Assembly (NCBI RefSeq): GCF_013030265.1
Contig: NZ_WPZQ01000010.1
Location: 124,001-188,000, forward strand
DNA length: 64,000 bases
Direction of reading: 5' to 3'
Source of the DNA: Ruegeria arenilitoris
GTDB taxonomy: Bacteria > Pseudomonadota > Alphaproteobacteria > Rhodobacterales > Rhodobacteraceae
Below, one piece after another: positions 18,184 through 25,813 of this stretch. Position numbers and translations under genes: made by a program. Numbering within the stretch: position 1 is the stretch's first letter; the number at the start of each line of letters is the position of its first letter. The notes below the pieces were generated by a model. That model worked only from the letters and a program-made list of their open reading frames with translations, was not told the DNA's origin and ran no database searches.

Positions 18184-19173
18184 TCAGGTGTACATCTGTT
18201 TCTTGAACGCCCGGGTTCGCACCGTCGCTTCGGCTGAGCCGTCGTGATAGGTGCCAAACCACTTGTCGAATGGGATTTCGGAGGTGCCGTAGTTGCACTC
18301 GAAATACCGGTGGTGAAGCTGGTGAAAGAAGTCTCCGGCGCGTGCAGCTTCGGTATCGCCTGCCTTCAGTTTTTCAAAACCGGAATGAGACAGGACCGGG
18401 CTAATCTGCTGAAAATAAGCGTGAAACAGCAGGTGCAGCGGGTTGGAAGCCACGATCAGATGTATGAAGTAGGTCGTGAAGTACAGCATGTTTTCGAACC
18501 AGTGGTTGGAAATGCCGGACCATGGACCTGTATTGACGTTACGGTGGTGTACGGCGTGGACGTGCTTGTACAGCTTTGGATGATGTTCAAGACGGTGCAC
18601 CCAATAGAAGTGCAGGCCCGACCACATTGGAATGAAGAACATCCAGATCACAAACCACACCGGAGCCTCGGTCCAGGTGATTACAGGCGCCCAGCCATTG
18701 GCCATCGCCCAATAGATCACCCACTGATACACGGTTGCGACAGTCATCGCGCTGCCAAGGGTCCACCAGATGTTGTCCCAGACCTGATTGCGGAAGGTGA
18801 AGGTACCGTTTCCACGGATCAGGTCACGTCGGTCAAACTTTTTGTACATGCCCTGCCCCTTGCGCATGTACAGCCACCAATGCAGGCCTCCGGCCACCAA
18901 TATCTGGGGGACCATGTTCAGCAGCCAGACCCGAAACATCCAGCCGGGGGAAAAACTCTGCATCGTTTCCAGTGGCGGCAGGAAAAAGACATAGGCTGCG
19001 ATTGCAAGGGCCATGCACAGGGTCAGGGATGTCAGCTGCAGCCACGCGCCGCTGTACCATTGCAGCACCGCGGCAGGGCGCAGCGGCCAGCTGAACACAG
19101 GGTTCAAAGCTACCGGACCATCAGGGCGATAGTTCCAGCGGGCGACTTCGGGGTCCTGAGCGGTGTCCGACAT
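18184..19173 (-). CDS. Sterol desaturase/fatty acid hydroxylase family protein (copy 1)
   Basis: A 329-residue membrane protein with histidine clusters HFYWVHRLEH, HAVHHRN and HQLHHRYFEC, where the di-iron site would form on the cytoplasmic side. Hydrophobic segments lie at about residues 45-70, 75-100, 145-165 and 175-195. It is the tandem paralogue of the downstream gene. Two diverged copies kept side by side suggest either two successive oxidations or a heteromeric enzyme. 54 bases separate them. It lies 40 bases after the class II aldolase gene and is likely controlled by the divergent LysR gene. Confidence 0.88.
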   Translation of the reverse strand: MSDTAQDPEVARWNYRPDGPVALNPVFSWPLRPAAVLQWYSGAWLQLTSLTLCMALAIAAYVFFLPPLETMQSFSPGWMFRVWLLNMVPQILVAGGLHWWLYMRKGQGMYKKFDRRDLIRGNGTFTFRNQVWDNIWWTLGSAMTVATVYQWVIYWAMANGWAPVITWTEAPVWFVIWMFFIPMWSGLHFYWVHRLEHHPKLYKHVHAVHHRNVNTGPWSGISNHWFENMLYFTTYFIHLIVASNPLHLLFHAYFQQISPVLSHSGFEKLKAGDTEAARAGDFFHQLHHRYFECNYGTSEIPFDKWFGTYHDGSAEATVRTRAFKKQMYT

Positions 19174-19213
19174 GGCGGGTACCCTTCAATACTGAAAAAC
19201 ACCGGATCTGGGG

Positions 19214-19969
19214 TCAGCTTGCGTAGTCTGACCCTTCGGCATCCAGAACGGCCTTAATCTCACGCAGGTGTGCTTCGGCTTGTCCGGGATAATCATCCAG
19301 CTCCTGCGCGGTTTTTTCCGCGATTTCGTCCGACAAAACGCGCATCGGCTGTCCGGTCTGAAGCGCACGGATATAGGTTTCGGCTGCGCGTTCGAAATAG
19401 TAGAGCCTGTTAAAGGCATCTCCAACGTCGCTGCCGATGACCAGAACGCCATGGTTGCCCATGATCATGACCTTTTTCTTGGGATCGGACAGCATTGATG
19501 CACAACGCTCACCCTCGCTTTCAAAGGCCAGACCACCAAACTCTTCGTCCACGACGTAACGGTTGTAGAACGTGGCGGTGTTCTGATCGATCGGAGGCAG
19601 ATTGCTGTCGGCCAGCGAGGCCAGAACGGTTGCAAAGATCGAATGCACATGCATGACACAACGCGCATGCGGGCAATGGCGGTGGATTGAGCCGTGCAGT
19701 CCCCAGGCCGTGGGATCGGGCGCGCCGGGCTGCTTCATGACATCGGGATCCTTCGCGTCGAGAAACAGCAGATCAGAGGCCCGAATACGCGAAAAGTACA
19801 TCTGATTGGGGTTCATCAGGAATTGCGTACCATCGTCGTTCACGGCAAGGCTGAAGTGATTTGCAACGCCTTCGTGCATATTCAGCCGCTCAGTCCAGCG
19901 GAATGCGGCGGCCATGTCTACACGCTCGGACCAGTGGTCGATATTTGGACGCAGGTTGGTGACGCTCAT
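19214..19969 (-). CDS. Class II aldolase/adducin family protein
   Basis: A 251-residue protein with the aldolase II fold. NHFSLAVNDDGTQFLMNP is the substrate-side region, the zinc-ligand region is CVMHVHS, and a further metal ligand is suggested by GNHGVLVIG. Family members cleave or epimerise sugar phosphates, but many act on other hydroxy-acids, so the substrate is not assigned. ATG 19969 is preceded by AGGAG at 7-8 bases; the longer frame to 20029 has no family-like sequence. It is the first gene of the operon with the two desaturase-like genes and is divergent from the LysR gene. Confidence 0.87.
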   Translation of the reverse strand: MSVTNLRPNIDHWSERVDMAAAFRWTERLNMHEGVANHFSLAVNDDGTQFLMNPNQMYFSRIRASDLLFLDAKDPDVMKQPGAPDPTAWGLHGSIHRHCPHARCVMHVHSIFATVLASLADSNLPPIDQNTATFYNRYVVDEEFGGLAFESEGERCASMLSDPKKKVMIMGNHGVLVIGSDVGDAFNRLYYFERAAETYIRALQTGQPMRVLSDEIAEKTAQELDDYPGQAEAHLREIKAVLDAEGSDYAS

Positions 19970-20062
19970 CTGGCAACTCCTGTGGCAGCGGGCTTGAGTT
20001 TCATGCTTTGTAGATCGTGCATCCGGCATCGAAATTTGACCAACGAAAAAAACGCAGCTATT

Positions 20063-20081
20063 CCATTAGCTAAACTAATGG
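20063..20081. promoter_or_regulatory. Palindromic LysR/GcvA-type operator
   Basis: CCATTAG and CTAATGG form a perfect 7-bp inverted repeat around the 5-base spacer CTAAA. The CTAAT element is the core reported for GcvA-type LysR regulators, and ATTAG-N5-CTAAT fits the LysR T-N11-A form. It ends 7 bases before the LysR start, within the divergent region facing the class II aldolase operon, so it could serve both autoregulation and control of that operon. Confidence 0.6.
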
Positions 20082-20088
20082 CAAAGTT

Positions 20089-20970
20089 ATGCGCATGCAG
20101 AAACCGCTTCCTCCACTGGGTTGGCTACGTACCTTTGAAGCGGCCGCGCGCCATCTGTCTTTCACGGGTGCGGCCCGTGATCTGAACATGACTCAGAGCG
20201 CGGTAAGCCAGCAGATCAAATCGCTTGAGGGATACCTTGGTCAGCCCTTGTTTTTAAGGCGCCCCCGCGCGTTGGAACTGACCGAGGCAGGTATCACTTA
20301 TCTGCCTGTTGTACGCGACGCTTTCAGAACCCTGGTACGGGGTACACAGGCGGTAACCGGCGCCCGGCAAAATGCGGTTCAGGTGCAAAGTAACATCACC
20401 TTTGCCGTCAACTGGCTGGCACCGCGTTTGCCCGGTTTTCGGGCCCAGCACCCAGATGTACATCTCAATATTTTTACCGAGCTTTGGGAGCCGCAGGAGA
20501 TGGCAGAAGGGGCGGCTGTCGAAATACGCTATTCCCTGCGCCCCTCAGACACCGTGCGTACGGAGTTGTTACGAACGGATCACTATTATCCCGTTTGTGC
20601 GCCAGACTACCCCGTCACACTGGAGAATCTGCATCAGCAGCCGTTGTTTGATTGCTCGAATCTGCTGTCGAATTGGGGAAATTGGGCGGAAGAGCAGGGC
20701 TTGGACTGGCCGAACCCACAAATCACATATTCCACCACCTATATGGTCAGCCTGTCCGTTGCGATGGTTGGGGGTGGGTTGTGCCTGGCGCATGACACGA
20801 TCGTTCGTGGTTTGATCAACGAAGGTCGACTGATCGCCCCGTTCGAGCATCGTGCTGTGATGCCCGAGGCCTACTACCTTTTGCTTTCGCCACAGGCCGA
20901 AGAGACACCAGGTGCAGTGGCTTTTGCCAACTGGATCCGAAGCGAGATCGAAGCAGATTCTCTGATCTAA
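20089..20970 (+). CDS. LysR-family transcriptional regulator, GcvA type
   Basis: A 293-residue regulator. The N-terminal helix-turn-helix reads PPLGWLRTFEAAARHLSFTGAARDLNMTQSAVSQQIKSLE, the form typical of the GcvA/AmpR subgroup, followed by a periplasmic-binding-like effector domain. It is divergent from the aldolase/desaturase operon across 119 bases that contain a perfect palindrome. ATG 20095 is an alternative start that would give more room for a ribosome-binding site. It probably activates the neighbouring operon; the inducer is unknown. Confidence 0.9.
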   Translation: MRMQKPLPPLGWLRTFEAAARHLSFTGAARDLNMTQSAVSQQIKSLEGYLGQPLFLRRPRALELTEAGITYLPVVRDAFRTLVRGTQAVTGARQNAVQVQSNITFAVNWLAPRLPGFRAQHPDVHLNIFTELWEPQEMAEGAAVEIRYSLRPSDTVRTELLRTDHYYPVCAPDYPVTLENLHQQPLFDCSNLLSNWGNWAEEQGLDWPNPQITYSTTYMVSLSVAMVGGGLCLAHDTIVRGLINEGRLIAPFEHRAVMPEAYYLLLSPQAEETPGAVAFANWIRSEIEADSLI

Positions 20971-21054
20971 CCAGTGAGCCCCCCATCGTATATGCCCTTT
21001 CGGCATTTCCTCTGGTTGGACGTGACAGCACTGACGCGCTGTGTCAGGTCGGCC

Positions 21055-21483
21055 TTATTCGGTATCTTTCGGGCGGCTAGGCACCCAAGCATATCCGTTT
21101 TCGCAAAGGATATATGCCTCTCGCAGGCCATGCGGTTTGTCTGTGGGGGGCTGTAGTACCGTAGCGCCAGCAAGATCTGCGCGGGTAACGGCATCGTCCG
21201 GATCTGTATCGTACAGGCGGATTTCGATACCCGCACCGCGCGGTGGTGTTTCCGGCAGCAAGCTCAGCAACGGATTGGAATGGTAGGTTCCATCAGAATG
21301 CAGTTGAAAGACCTGACCGGAATAGGTGACGATCGCAAAATCAGCCGTCACCTGATGACTTTTCATTCCAAAAACAGTCTCTAAAAAGGCGCATTCTGCC
21401 TTCACGTCCCTGACCAGCAGGTTTAGTCCGATCCCGTTCAGGCCACGCCCGAAACTGTCCGCATCTATCGTTTCATAGTCCAT
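21055..21483 (-). CDS. VOC/glyoxalase-fold protein
   Basis: A roughly 142-residue protein with the vicinal oxygen chelate fold: GLNGIGLNLLVRDVKAECAFLETVFGMKSHQVTADFAIVTYSG, then GAGIEIRLYDTDPDDAVTRADLAGATV. Neither a glyoxalase nor a dioxygenase assignment can be made. The start is uncertain: ATG 21483 gives a family-like N-terminus, whereas a frame from 21549 would overlap the arsC-like gene. It follows that gene on the same strand and is probably cotranscribed. Confidence 0.75.
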   Translation of the reverse strand: MDYETIDADSFGRGLNGIGLNLLVRDVKAECAFLETVFGMKSHQVTADFAIVTYSGQVFQLHSDGTYHSNPLLSLLPETPPRGAGIEIRLYDTDPDDAVTRADLAGATVLQPPTDKPHGLREAYILCENGYAWVPSRPKDTE

Positions 21484-21520
21484 GTGAGCAGATTGAGCAG
21501 CAAGTACATCGCAAAGCAAG

Positions 21521-21946
21521 CTATTCTGGCACCCGATTTCCCTTGTCATCAATCAGGGTCGTTCCATCCTCTTTAAGCCATGGTGCCTTTGGCCATGTGT
21601 CGAGTAGATCAAGAATAGCGCCTGATGGTCTGCATAGCCTGACCCCATTGCGGCATGCCACGATTGGTCGATTGACCAGAACCGGATGTTCCATCATGGC
21701 CTCCAGCAATTGATCGTCTGTCACCTCATCATCCAGCAGACCCAGTTCCTCAGCAGGTGACTTAGTGGTTCGAAGCGCCTGACGAGGCGTGAGTCCGGCG
21801 GCGGCGAACAACGCCAGGAGTTGTGGCCGGGTCCAGCCGGTTTCCAGGTATTCGATGACCACCGGATCGTATCCGGCGTCACGTATGATCTGCAGTACGT
21901 TACGGGACGTGCCACAGGCGAGGTTGTGGTGAATGACGATATCCAT
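21521..21946 (-). CDS. arsC: ArsC-family arsenate reductase (glutaredoxin type)
   Basis: A 141-residue thioredoxin-fold protein with the catalytic cysteine in HNLACGTSRN near the N-terminus, plus NRPIVACRNGVRLCRP, where the conserved arginines of the arsenate site are expected. Length fits glutaredoxin-linked ArsC. GAGGG lies 5 bases before the ATG. No arsB, acr3 or arsR gene is near, so an isolated reductase or a related thiol role (YffB/Spx-like) is possible. It is followed by the VOC gene. Confidence 0.83.
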   Translation of the reverse strand: MDIVIHHNLACGTSRNVLQIIRDAGYDPVVIEYLETGWTRPQLLALFAAAGLTPRQALRTTKSPAEELGLLDDEVTDDQLLEAMMEHPVLVNRPIVACRNGVRLCRPSGAILDLLDTWPKAPWLKEDGTTLIDDKGNRVPE

Positions 21947-22035
21947 ATGACCCTCTTATGCTGCCTTTCGTGACGGTTTCATGATACACAAAGAGCAGGG
22001 GTTGAACCTTCCCGCGCATTAGGGAAAGTTGGGCC

Positions 22036-23838
22036 ATGGAATACACACCTTTCCCAAGCTGGCCCGATGTCGCCCCTCGTTTGATTGCCGTTGCTGCCGG
22101 GCGCGAACCTGCGGACATGGTTATTCGCGATGGTATCTGGGTCAATGTTCACAGCCGTGAGACCTTGCCCGGCCATTCTGTTGCCATTGCCGAAGGGCGC
22201 GTGGCCTTTGTCGGGCCTGACGCCTCGCACTGCATTGGTCCTGATACCCAAATCATCGAAGCGCGCGGGCGCTATCTGATTCCGGGTCTGTGTGACGCAC
22301 ACATGCATATCGAATCCGGAATGCTGACGCCCGCTGAATTTGCTCGCGCGGTGATCCCGCATGGGACGACCTCGATGTTCACCGATCCCCATGAGATTGC
22401 CAATGTGCTGGGTCTGGATGGCGTACGCATGATGCATGATGAGGCGCTGTTGCAGCCGGTGAATATCTTCACTCAGATGCCGTCTTGTGCGCCTTCGGCA
22501 CCGGGGCTGGAGACGACAGGCTATGAAATCACGCCTGAAGATGTATCAGAGGCAATGAGCTGGCCAGGAATTATCGGCTTGGGGGAGATGATGAATTTCC
22601 CCGGCGTGATAAATGGCGATCCAAAGATGCTGGCCGAGATCGCAGCCACGCAGCGCGCAGGAAAAACGGTAGGCGGACATTACGCTTCCCCTGATTTAGG
22701 GTCTGATTTTGCAGCATATGTGGCTGGCGGTCCCGCTGATGATCATGAGGGTACGTGTGAGGCCGATGCCATTGCGCGAGTGCGTCAGGGCATGCGTTCG
22801 ATGATGCGGCTGGGTTCGGCCTGGTACGACGTGGAAAGCCAGATCACTGCCGTCACGGAAAAAGGTCTGGATCCGCGGAGCTTTATCCTGTGCACGGATG
22901 ATTGCCACTCGGGCACGTTGGTGAACGAAGGGCATATGAACCGCGTCGTGCGGCATGCCATCGCCTGTGGTTGCGATCCTTTGATTGCGCTGCAGATGGC
23001 CACGATCAACACGGCCTCTCATTTCGGGTTGGAGCGTGAAATCGGCTCGATCACACCCGGGCGCAGGGCAGATATCATCATCACGTCTGACCTGACCGAT
23101 CTGCCGATTGAGACGGTTGTGGCACGAGGCCAGGTTGTCGCTGAAAATGGCGCGATTACAGTCGACTGCCCCCATTACGACTGGCCTGACCGGGCGCGAA
23201 ACACTGTACATCTGGGACATCAGCTCAGCGCTGTAGACTTTGAGATCGAAGCTCCGGCCGGAGCGAACCGGGTTCAGGCCAACGTAATCGGTGTGGTGGA
23301 AAACCAGGCCCCGACCAAAGCGCTGAAAGCCGAACTGCCCATCATCGGTGGGCTGGTAGAAGGTGAAGGTGATGTATGCCAGATTGCGCTGGTTGAACGG
23401 CACCGGGGTACCGGGGGTGTAACGAACGCTTTCGTTTCGGGCTTTGGTTACCAGGGCCGCATGGCGATGGCGTCAACCGTAGCCCATGACAGCCACCACA
23501 TGATTGTCGTGGGTACTGACCGCGAGCAAATGGCGCTGGCCGCAAACCGGCTGGCCGAAGTGGGTGGTGGCATCACCATCTTCCGAGATGGTGAAGAACT
23601 GGCATTGGTCGAATTGCCGATTGCCGGTCTGATGTCCGACAATCCGGCGGCCGAGGTTGCCGCAAACGCAGAAAAGATGGTCGAGGCGATGGAGGCCTGC
23701 GGCTGTCAGCTTAACAACGCCTATATGCAGCACTCCCTGCTTGCTCTGGTCGTGATCCCGGAACTGAGGATTTCCGACCTGGGCCTGGTGGATGTGCGCA
23801 CCTTTGAAAAGATAGACCTTCTGGAACCACTTGCATGA
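22036..23838 (+). CDS. ade: Adenine deaminase
   Basis: A 600-residue amidohydrolase-superfamily enzyme converting adenine to hypoxanthine and ammonia. It shows the metal-binding DAHMHIESGML, GTTSMFTDPHEIANVLG, GLGEMMNFPGVI, GHYASP, the CTDDCHSG metal/catalytic region, and the family-specific C-terminal domain with VAHDSHHMIVVG. Length is normal. AGGGAAAG lies 8 bases before the ATG. The downstream AMP nucleosidase gene overlaps its stop by four bases, so the enzyme that frees adenine from AMP and the one that deaminates it are translationally coupled. Confidence 0.95.
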   Translation: MEYTPFPSWPDVAPRLIAVAAGREPADMVIRDGIWVNVHSRETLPGHSVAIAEGRVAFVGPDASHCIGPDTQIIEARGRYLIPGLCDAHMHIESGMLTPAEFARAVIPHGTTSMFTDPHEIANVLGLDGVRMMHDEALLQPVNIFTQMPSCAPSAPGLETTGYEITPEDVSEAMSWPGIIGLGEMMNFPGVINGDPKMLAEIAATQRAGKTVGGHYASPDLGSDFAAYVAGGPADDHEGTCEADAIARVRQGMRSMMRLGSAWYDVESQITAVTEKGLDPRSFILCTDDCHSGTLVNEGHMNRVVRHAIACGCDPLIALQMATINTASHFGLEREIGSITPGRRADIIITSDLTDLPIETVVARGQVVAENGAITVDCPHYDWPDRARNTVHLGHQLSAVDFEIEAPAGANRVQANVIGVVENQAPTKALKAELPIIGGLVEGEGDVCQIALVERHRGTGGVTNAFVSGFGYQGRMAMASTVAHDSHHMIVVGTDREQMALAANRLAEVGGGITIFRDGEELALVELPIAGLMSDNPAAEVAANAEKMVEAMEACGCQLNNAYMQHSLLALVVIPELRISDLGLVDVRTFEKIDLLEPLA

Positions 23839-25298
23839 CAACAATAATAGAACCAAAAGCACCCAAACCAGAACAATTCACCGATGCGTCGGCCGCTGTT
23901 GCCCGGCTTGAAGAACTGTACGAGCAGGCAACGACTTTTTTATGCGACAAGTTCTCTGACTCAATGTCGGGTGATACGCCGACCGAGCGATTCAGAGCCT
24001 ATTACCCGGAAATTCGCATCAGAACCGCGTCCTATGCCCATGTCGACAGCCGCCTGAGCTTTGGTCACGTTTCGGAGCCGGGGACACACGCGACAACGGT
24101 GACGCGGCCGGATTTGTTCCGTTCCTATCTGACACAACAGATCGCTTTGCTGATTAAGAACCACAATCAGCCGGTCACAATCGGCCTTTCGGATACACCG
24201 ATTCCGGTACATTTCGCAGTCGCGAACAATCCGGATCTGGTTGTACCGCATCAGGGTGCAGCGGGGTTCACGTTGCGCGATGTCTTCGACGTTCCGGATC
24301 TGACGACCACCAATGATGATATCGTCAACGGCGTCTATGAGCTGGAGAACGATGTCGGCCCTCTGGCGCTGTTTACCGCTCAGCGGATCGACTATTCGCT
24401 GGCGCGCCTTGCGCATTATACGGCCACGGATCCAAGCCATTTCCAGAACCATGTGTTGTTCACCAACTACCAGTTCTACGTCTCGGAATTCGAAAACTAT
24501 GCGCGTGAACAGCTGGCCGATCCGGATAGCGGCTACACCAGCTTTGTGTCCACCGGAAATGTCGAGATCAGCGATCCGAAGACTGCAATTGAACAACCGC
24601 TGAAACTGCCGCAGATGCCGACCTATCACTTGAAGCGCGAGGATGGGTCCGGCATCACGCTCGTCAATATTGGTGTTGGTCCGTCAAACGCCAAAACGGC
24701 AACGGACCATATTGCGGTTCTGCGTCCGCACGCCTGGCTGATGGTTGGCCACTGCGCTGGGCTGCGAAATACGCAAGCTTTGGGCGATTTCGTACTGGCC
24801 CATGCCTATCTGCGCGAAGACAAGGTGTTGGACGATGATCTGCCGGTCTGGGTTCCAATCCCGCCACTGGCCGAAGTGCAGGTTGCACTTGAACAGGCCG
24901 TGGCCGAAGTGACCGAGCTTGAAGGATATGAGCTCAAGCGGATCATGCGAACCGGCACTGTGGCTTCGGTCGATAACCGAAACTGGGAGCTTCGGGATCA
25001 GTCGGGGCCCGTGCAACGGCTTAGCCAATCGCGCGCAATCGCGTTGGATATGGAAAGCGCCACCATCGCCGCTAATGGGTATCGTTTCAGGGTACCTTAC
25101 GGCACGTTGCTGTGCGTGTCAGACAAGCCTTTGCATGGTGAACTAAAGCTTCCCGGCATGGCTTCGTCGTTCTATACCACGCAGGTCAGCCGCCATTTGG
25201 CGATCGGAATACGGGCCATGGAACACCTCCGCGGGATGCCTCTGGAGCGTTTGCACAGCCGGAAATTGCGTTCTTTCGACGAAACGGCCTTCCTCTGA
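23835..25298 (+). CDS. amn: AMP nucleosidase
   Basis: A 487-residue enzyme that hydrolyses AMP to adenine and ribose-5-phosphate. The N-terminal regulatory-type domain (RFRAYYPEIRIRTASY, YLTQQIALLIKNH) is followed by a nucleoside-phosphorylase-like catalytic domain. That domain includes the highly conserved DMESATIAANGYRFRVPYGT and CVSDKPLHGELKLPG. Length matches E. coli Amn. Its ATG lies in an ATGA overlap with the ade stop. Together the two genes form a purine salvage and nitrogen-recycling pair. Confidence 0.95.
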   Translation: MTTIIEPKAPKPEQFTDASAAVARLEELYEQATTFLCDKFSDSMSGDTPTERFRAYYPEIRIRTASYAHVDSRLSFGHVSEPGTHATTVTRPDLFRSYLTQQIALLIKNHNQPVTIGLSDTPIPVHFAVANNPDLVVPHQGAAGFTLRDVFDVPDLTTTNDDIVNGVYELENDVGPLALFTAQRIDYSLARLAHYTATDPSHFQNHVLFTNYQFYVSEFENYAREQLADPDSGYTSFVSTGNVEISDPKTAIEQPLKLPQMPTYHLKREDGSGITLVNIGVGPSNAKTATDHIAVLRPHAWLMVGHCAGLRNTQALGDFVLAHAYLREDKVLDDDLPVWVPIPPLAEVQVALEQAVAEVTELEGYELKRIMRTGTVASVDNRNWELRDQSGPVQRLSQSRAIALDMESATIAANGYRFRVPYGTLLCVSDKPLHGELKLPGMASSFYTTQVSRHLAIGIRAMEHLRGMPLERLHSRKLRSFDETAFL

Positions 25299-25314
25299 AG
25301 CAAAAAAGCAACGA

Positions 25315-25338
25315 AATCCCCATATTTTTGGGGGTTTT
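25315..25338 (+). terminator. Terminator after amn
   Basis: AATCCCC pairs with GGGGGTT (one G-U pair) around an 8-base T-rich loop, with the T run TTTT at the 3' side. It begins 16 bases after the amn stop. Confidence 0.7.
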
Positions 25339-25428
25339 GGCGCTACTATTCGTTGTGTTCACATACAATATCCCGTTACAGTTACGCGGTGAGGCCCAAG
25401 AGATCGGGCACGTTAAGGAGACCAAGAA

Positions 25429-25716
25429 ATGGCAAAGCCTATGACTAAAACTCAGCTGGTTGCTGCTCTCGCTGAGGAAATGGGAACCGACAAGAAATCC
25501 GCAAACGCGGCACTTGAGGCTGTAACCGGCCTGATCACCCGCGAAGTTTCCGCCGGTGGTGCAGTGACCCTGCCCGGCGTCGGCAAAATCTACTGCCGTG
25601 AGCGCCCCGAGCGTCAGGTCCGCAACCCGGCCACTGGTGAAACCTTCACCAAAGAAGCCGACAAGGTTGTGAAAATGACCATCGCAAAAGCACTGAAGGA
25701 CAGCGTGAACGGCTAA
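25429..25716 (+). CDS. HU-family DNA-binding protein
   Basis: A 95-residue histone-like protein: KTQLVAALAEEMGTDKKSANAALEAV for the helical body, VTLPGVGKIYCRERPERQ and RNPATGE for the beta arm that enters the DNA minor groove, and a C-terminal helix. It compacts and bends DNA as a dimer. AAGGAGA precedes the ATG at good spacing. It is monocistronic between two terminators. Confidence 0.93.
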   Translation: MAKPMTKTQLVAALAEEMGTDKKSANAALEAVTGLITREVSAGGAVTLPGVGKIYCRERPERQVRNPATGETFTKEADKVVKMTIAKALKDSVNG

Positions 25717-25742
25717 TCCCAGCCTTCACAACTTCAATACAA

Positions 25743-25767
25743 GGGTCGCGATTTCGCGGCCCTTTTT
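25743..25767 (+). terminator. Terminator after the HU gene
   Basis: GGGTCGCG pairs with CGCGGCCC (one G-U pair) around an ATTT loop and is followed by five T. It lies 27 bases after the stop codon. Confidence 0.9.
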
Positions 25768-25813
25768 CTTTGATGGAACTCATTCATTCGAATCCAAGGC
25801 GCCGGTGGGCCGC

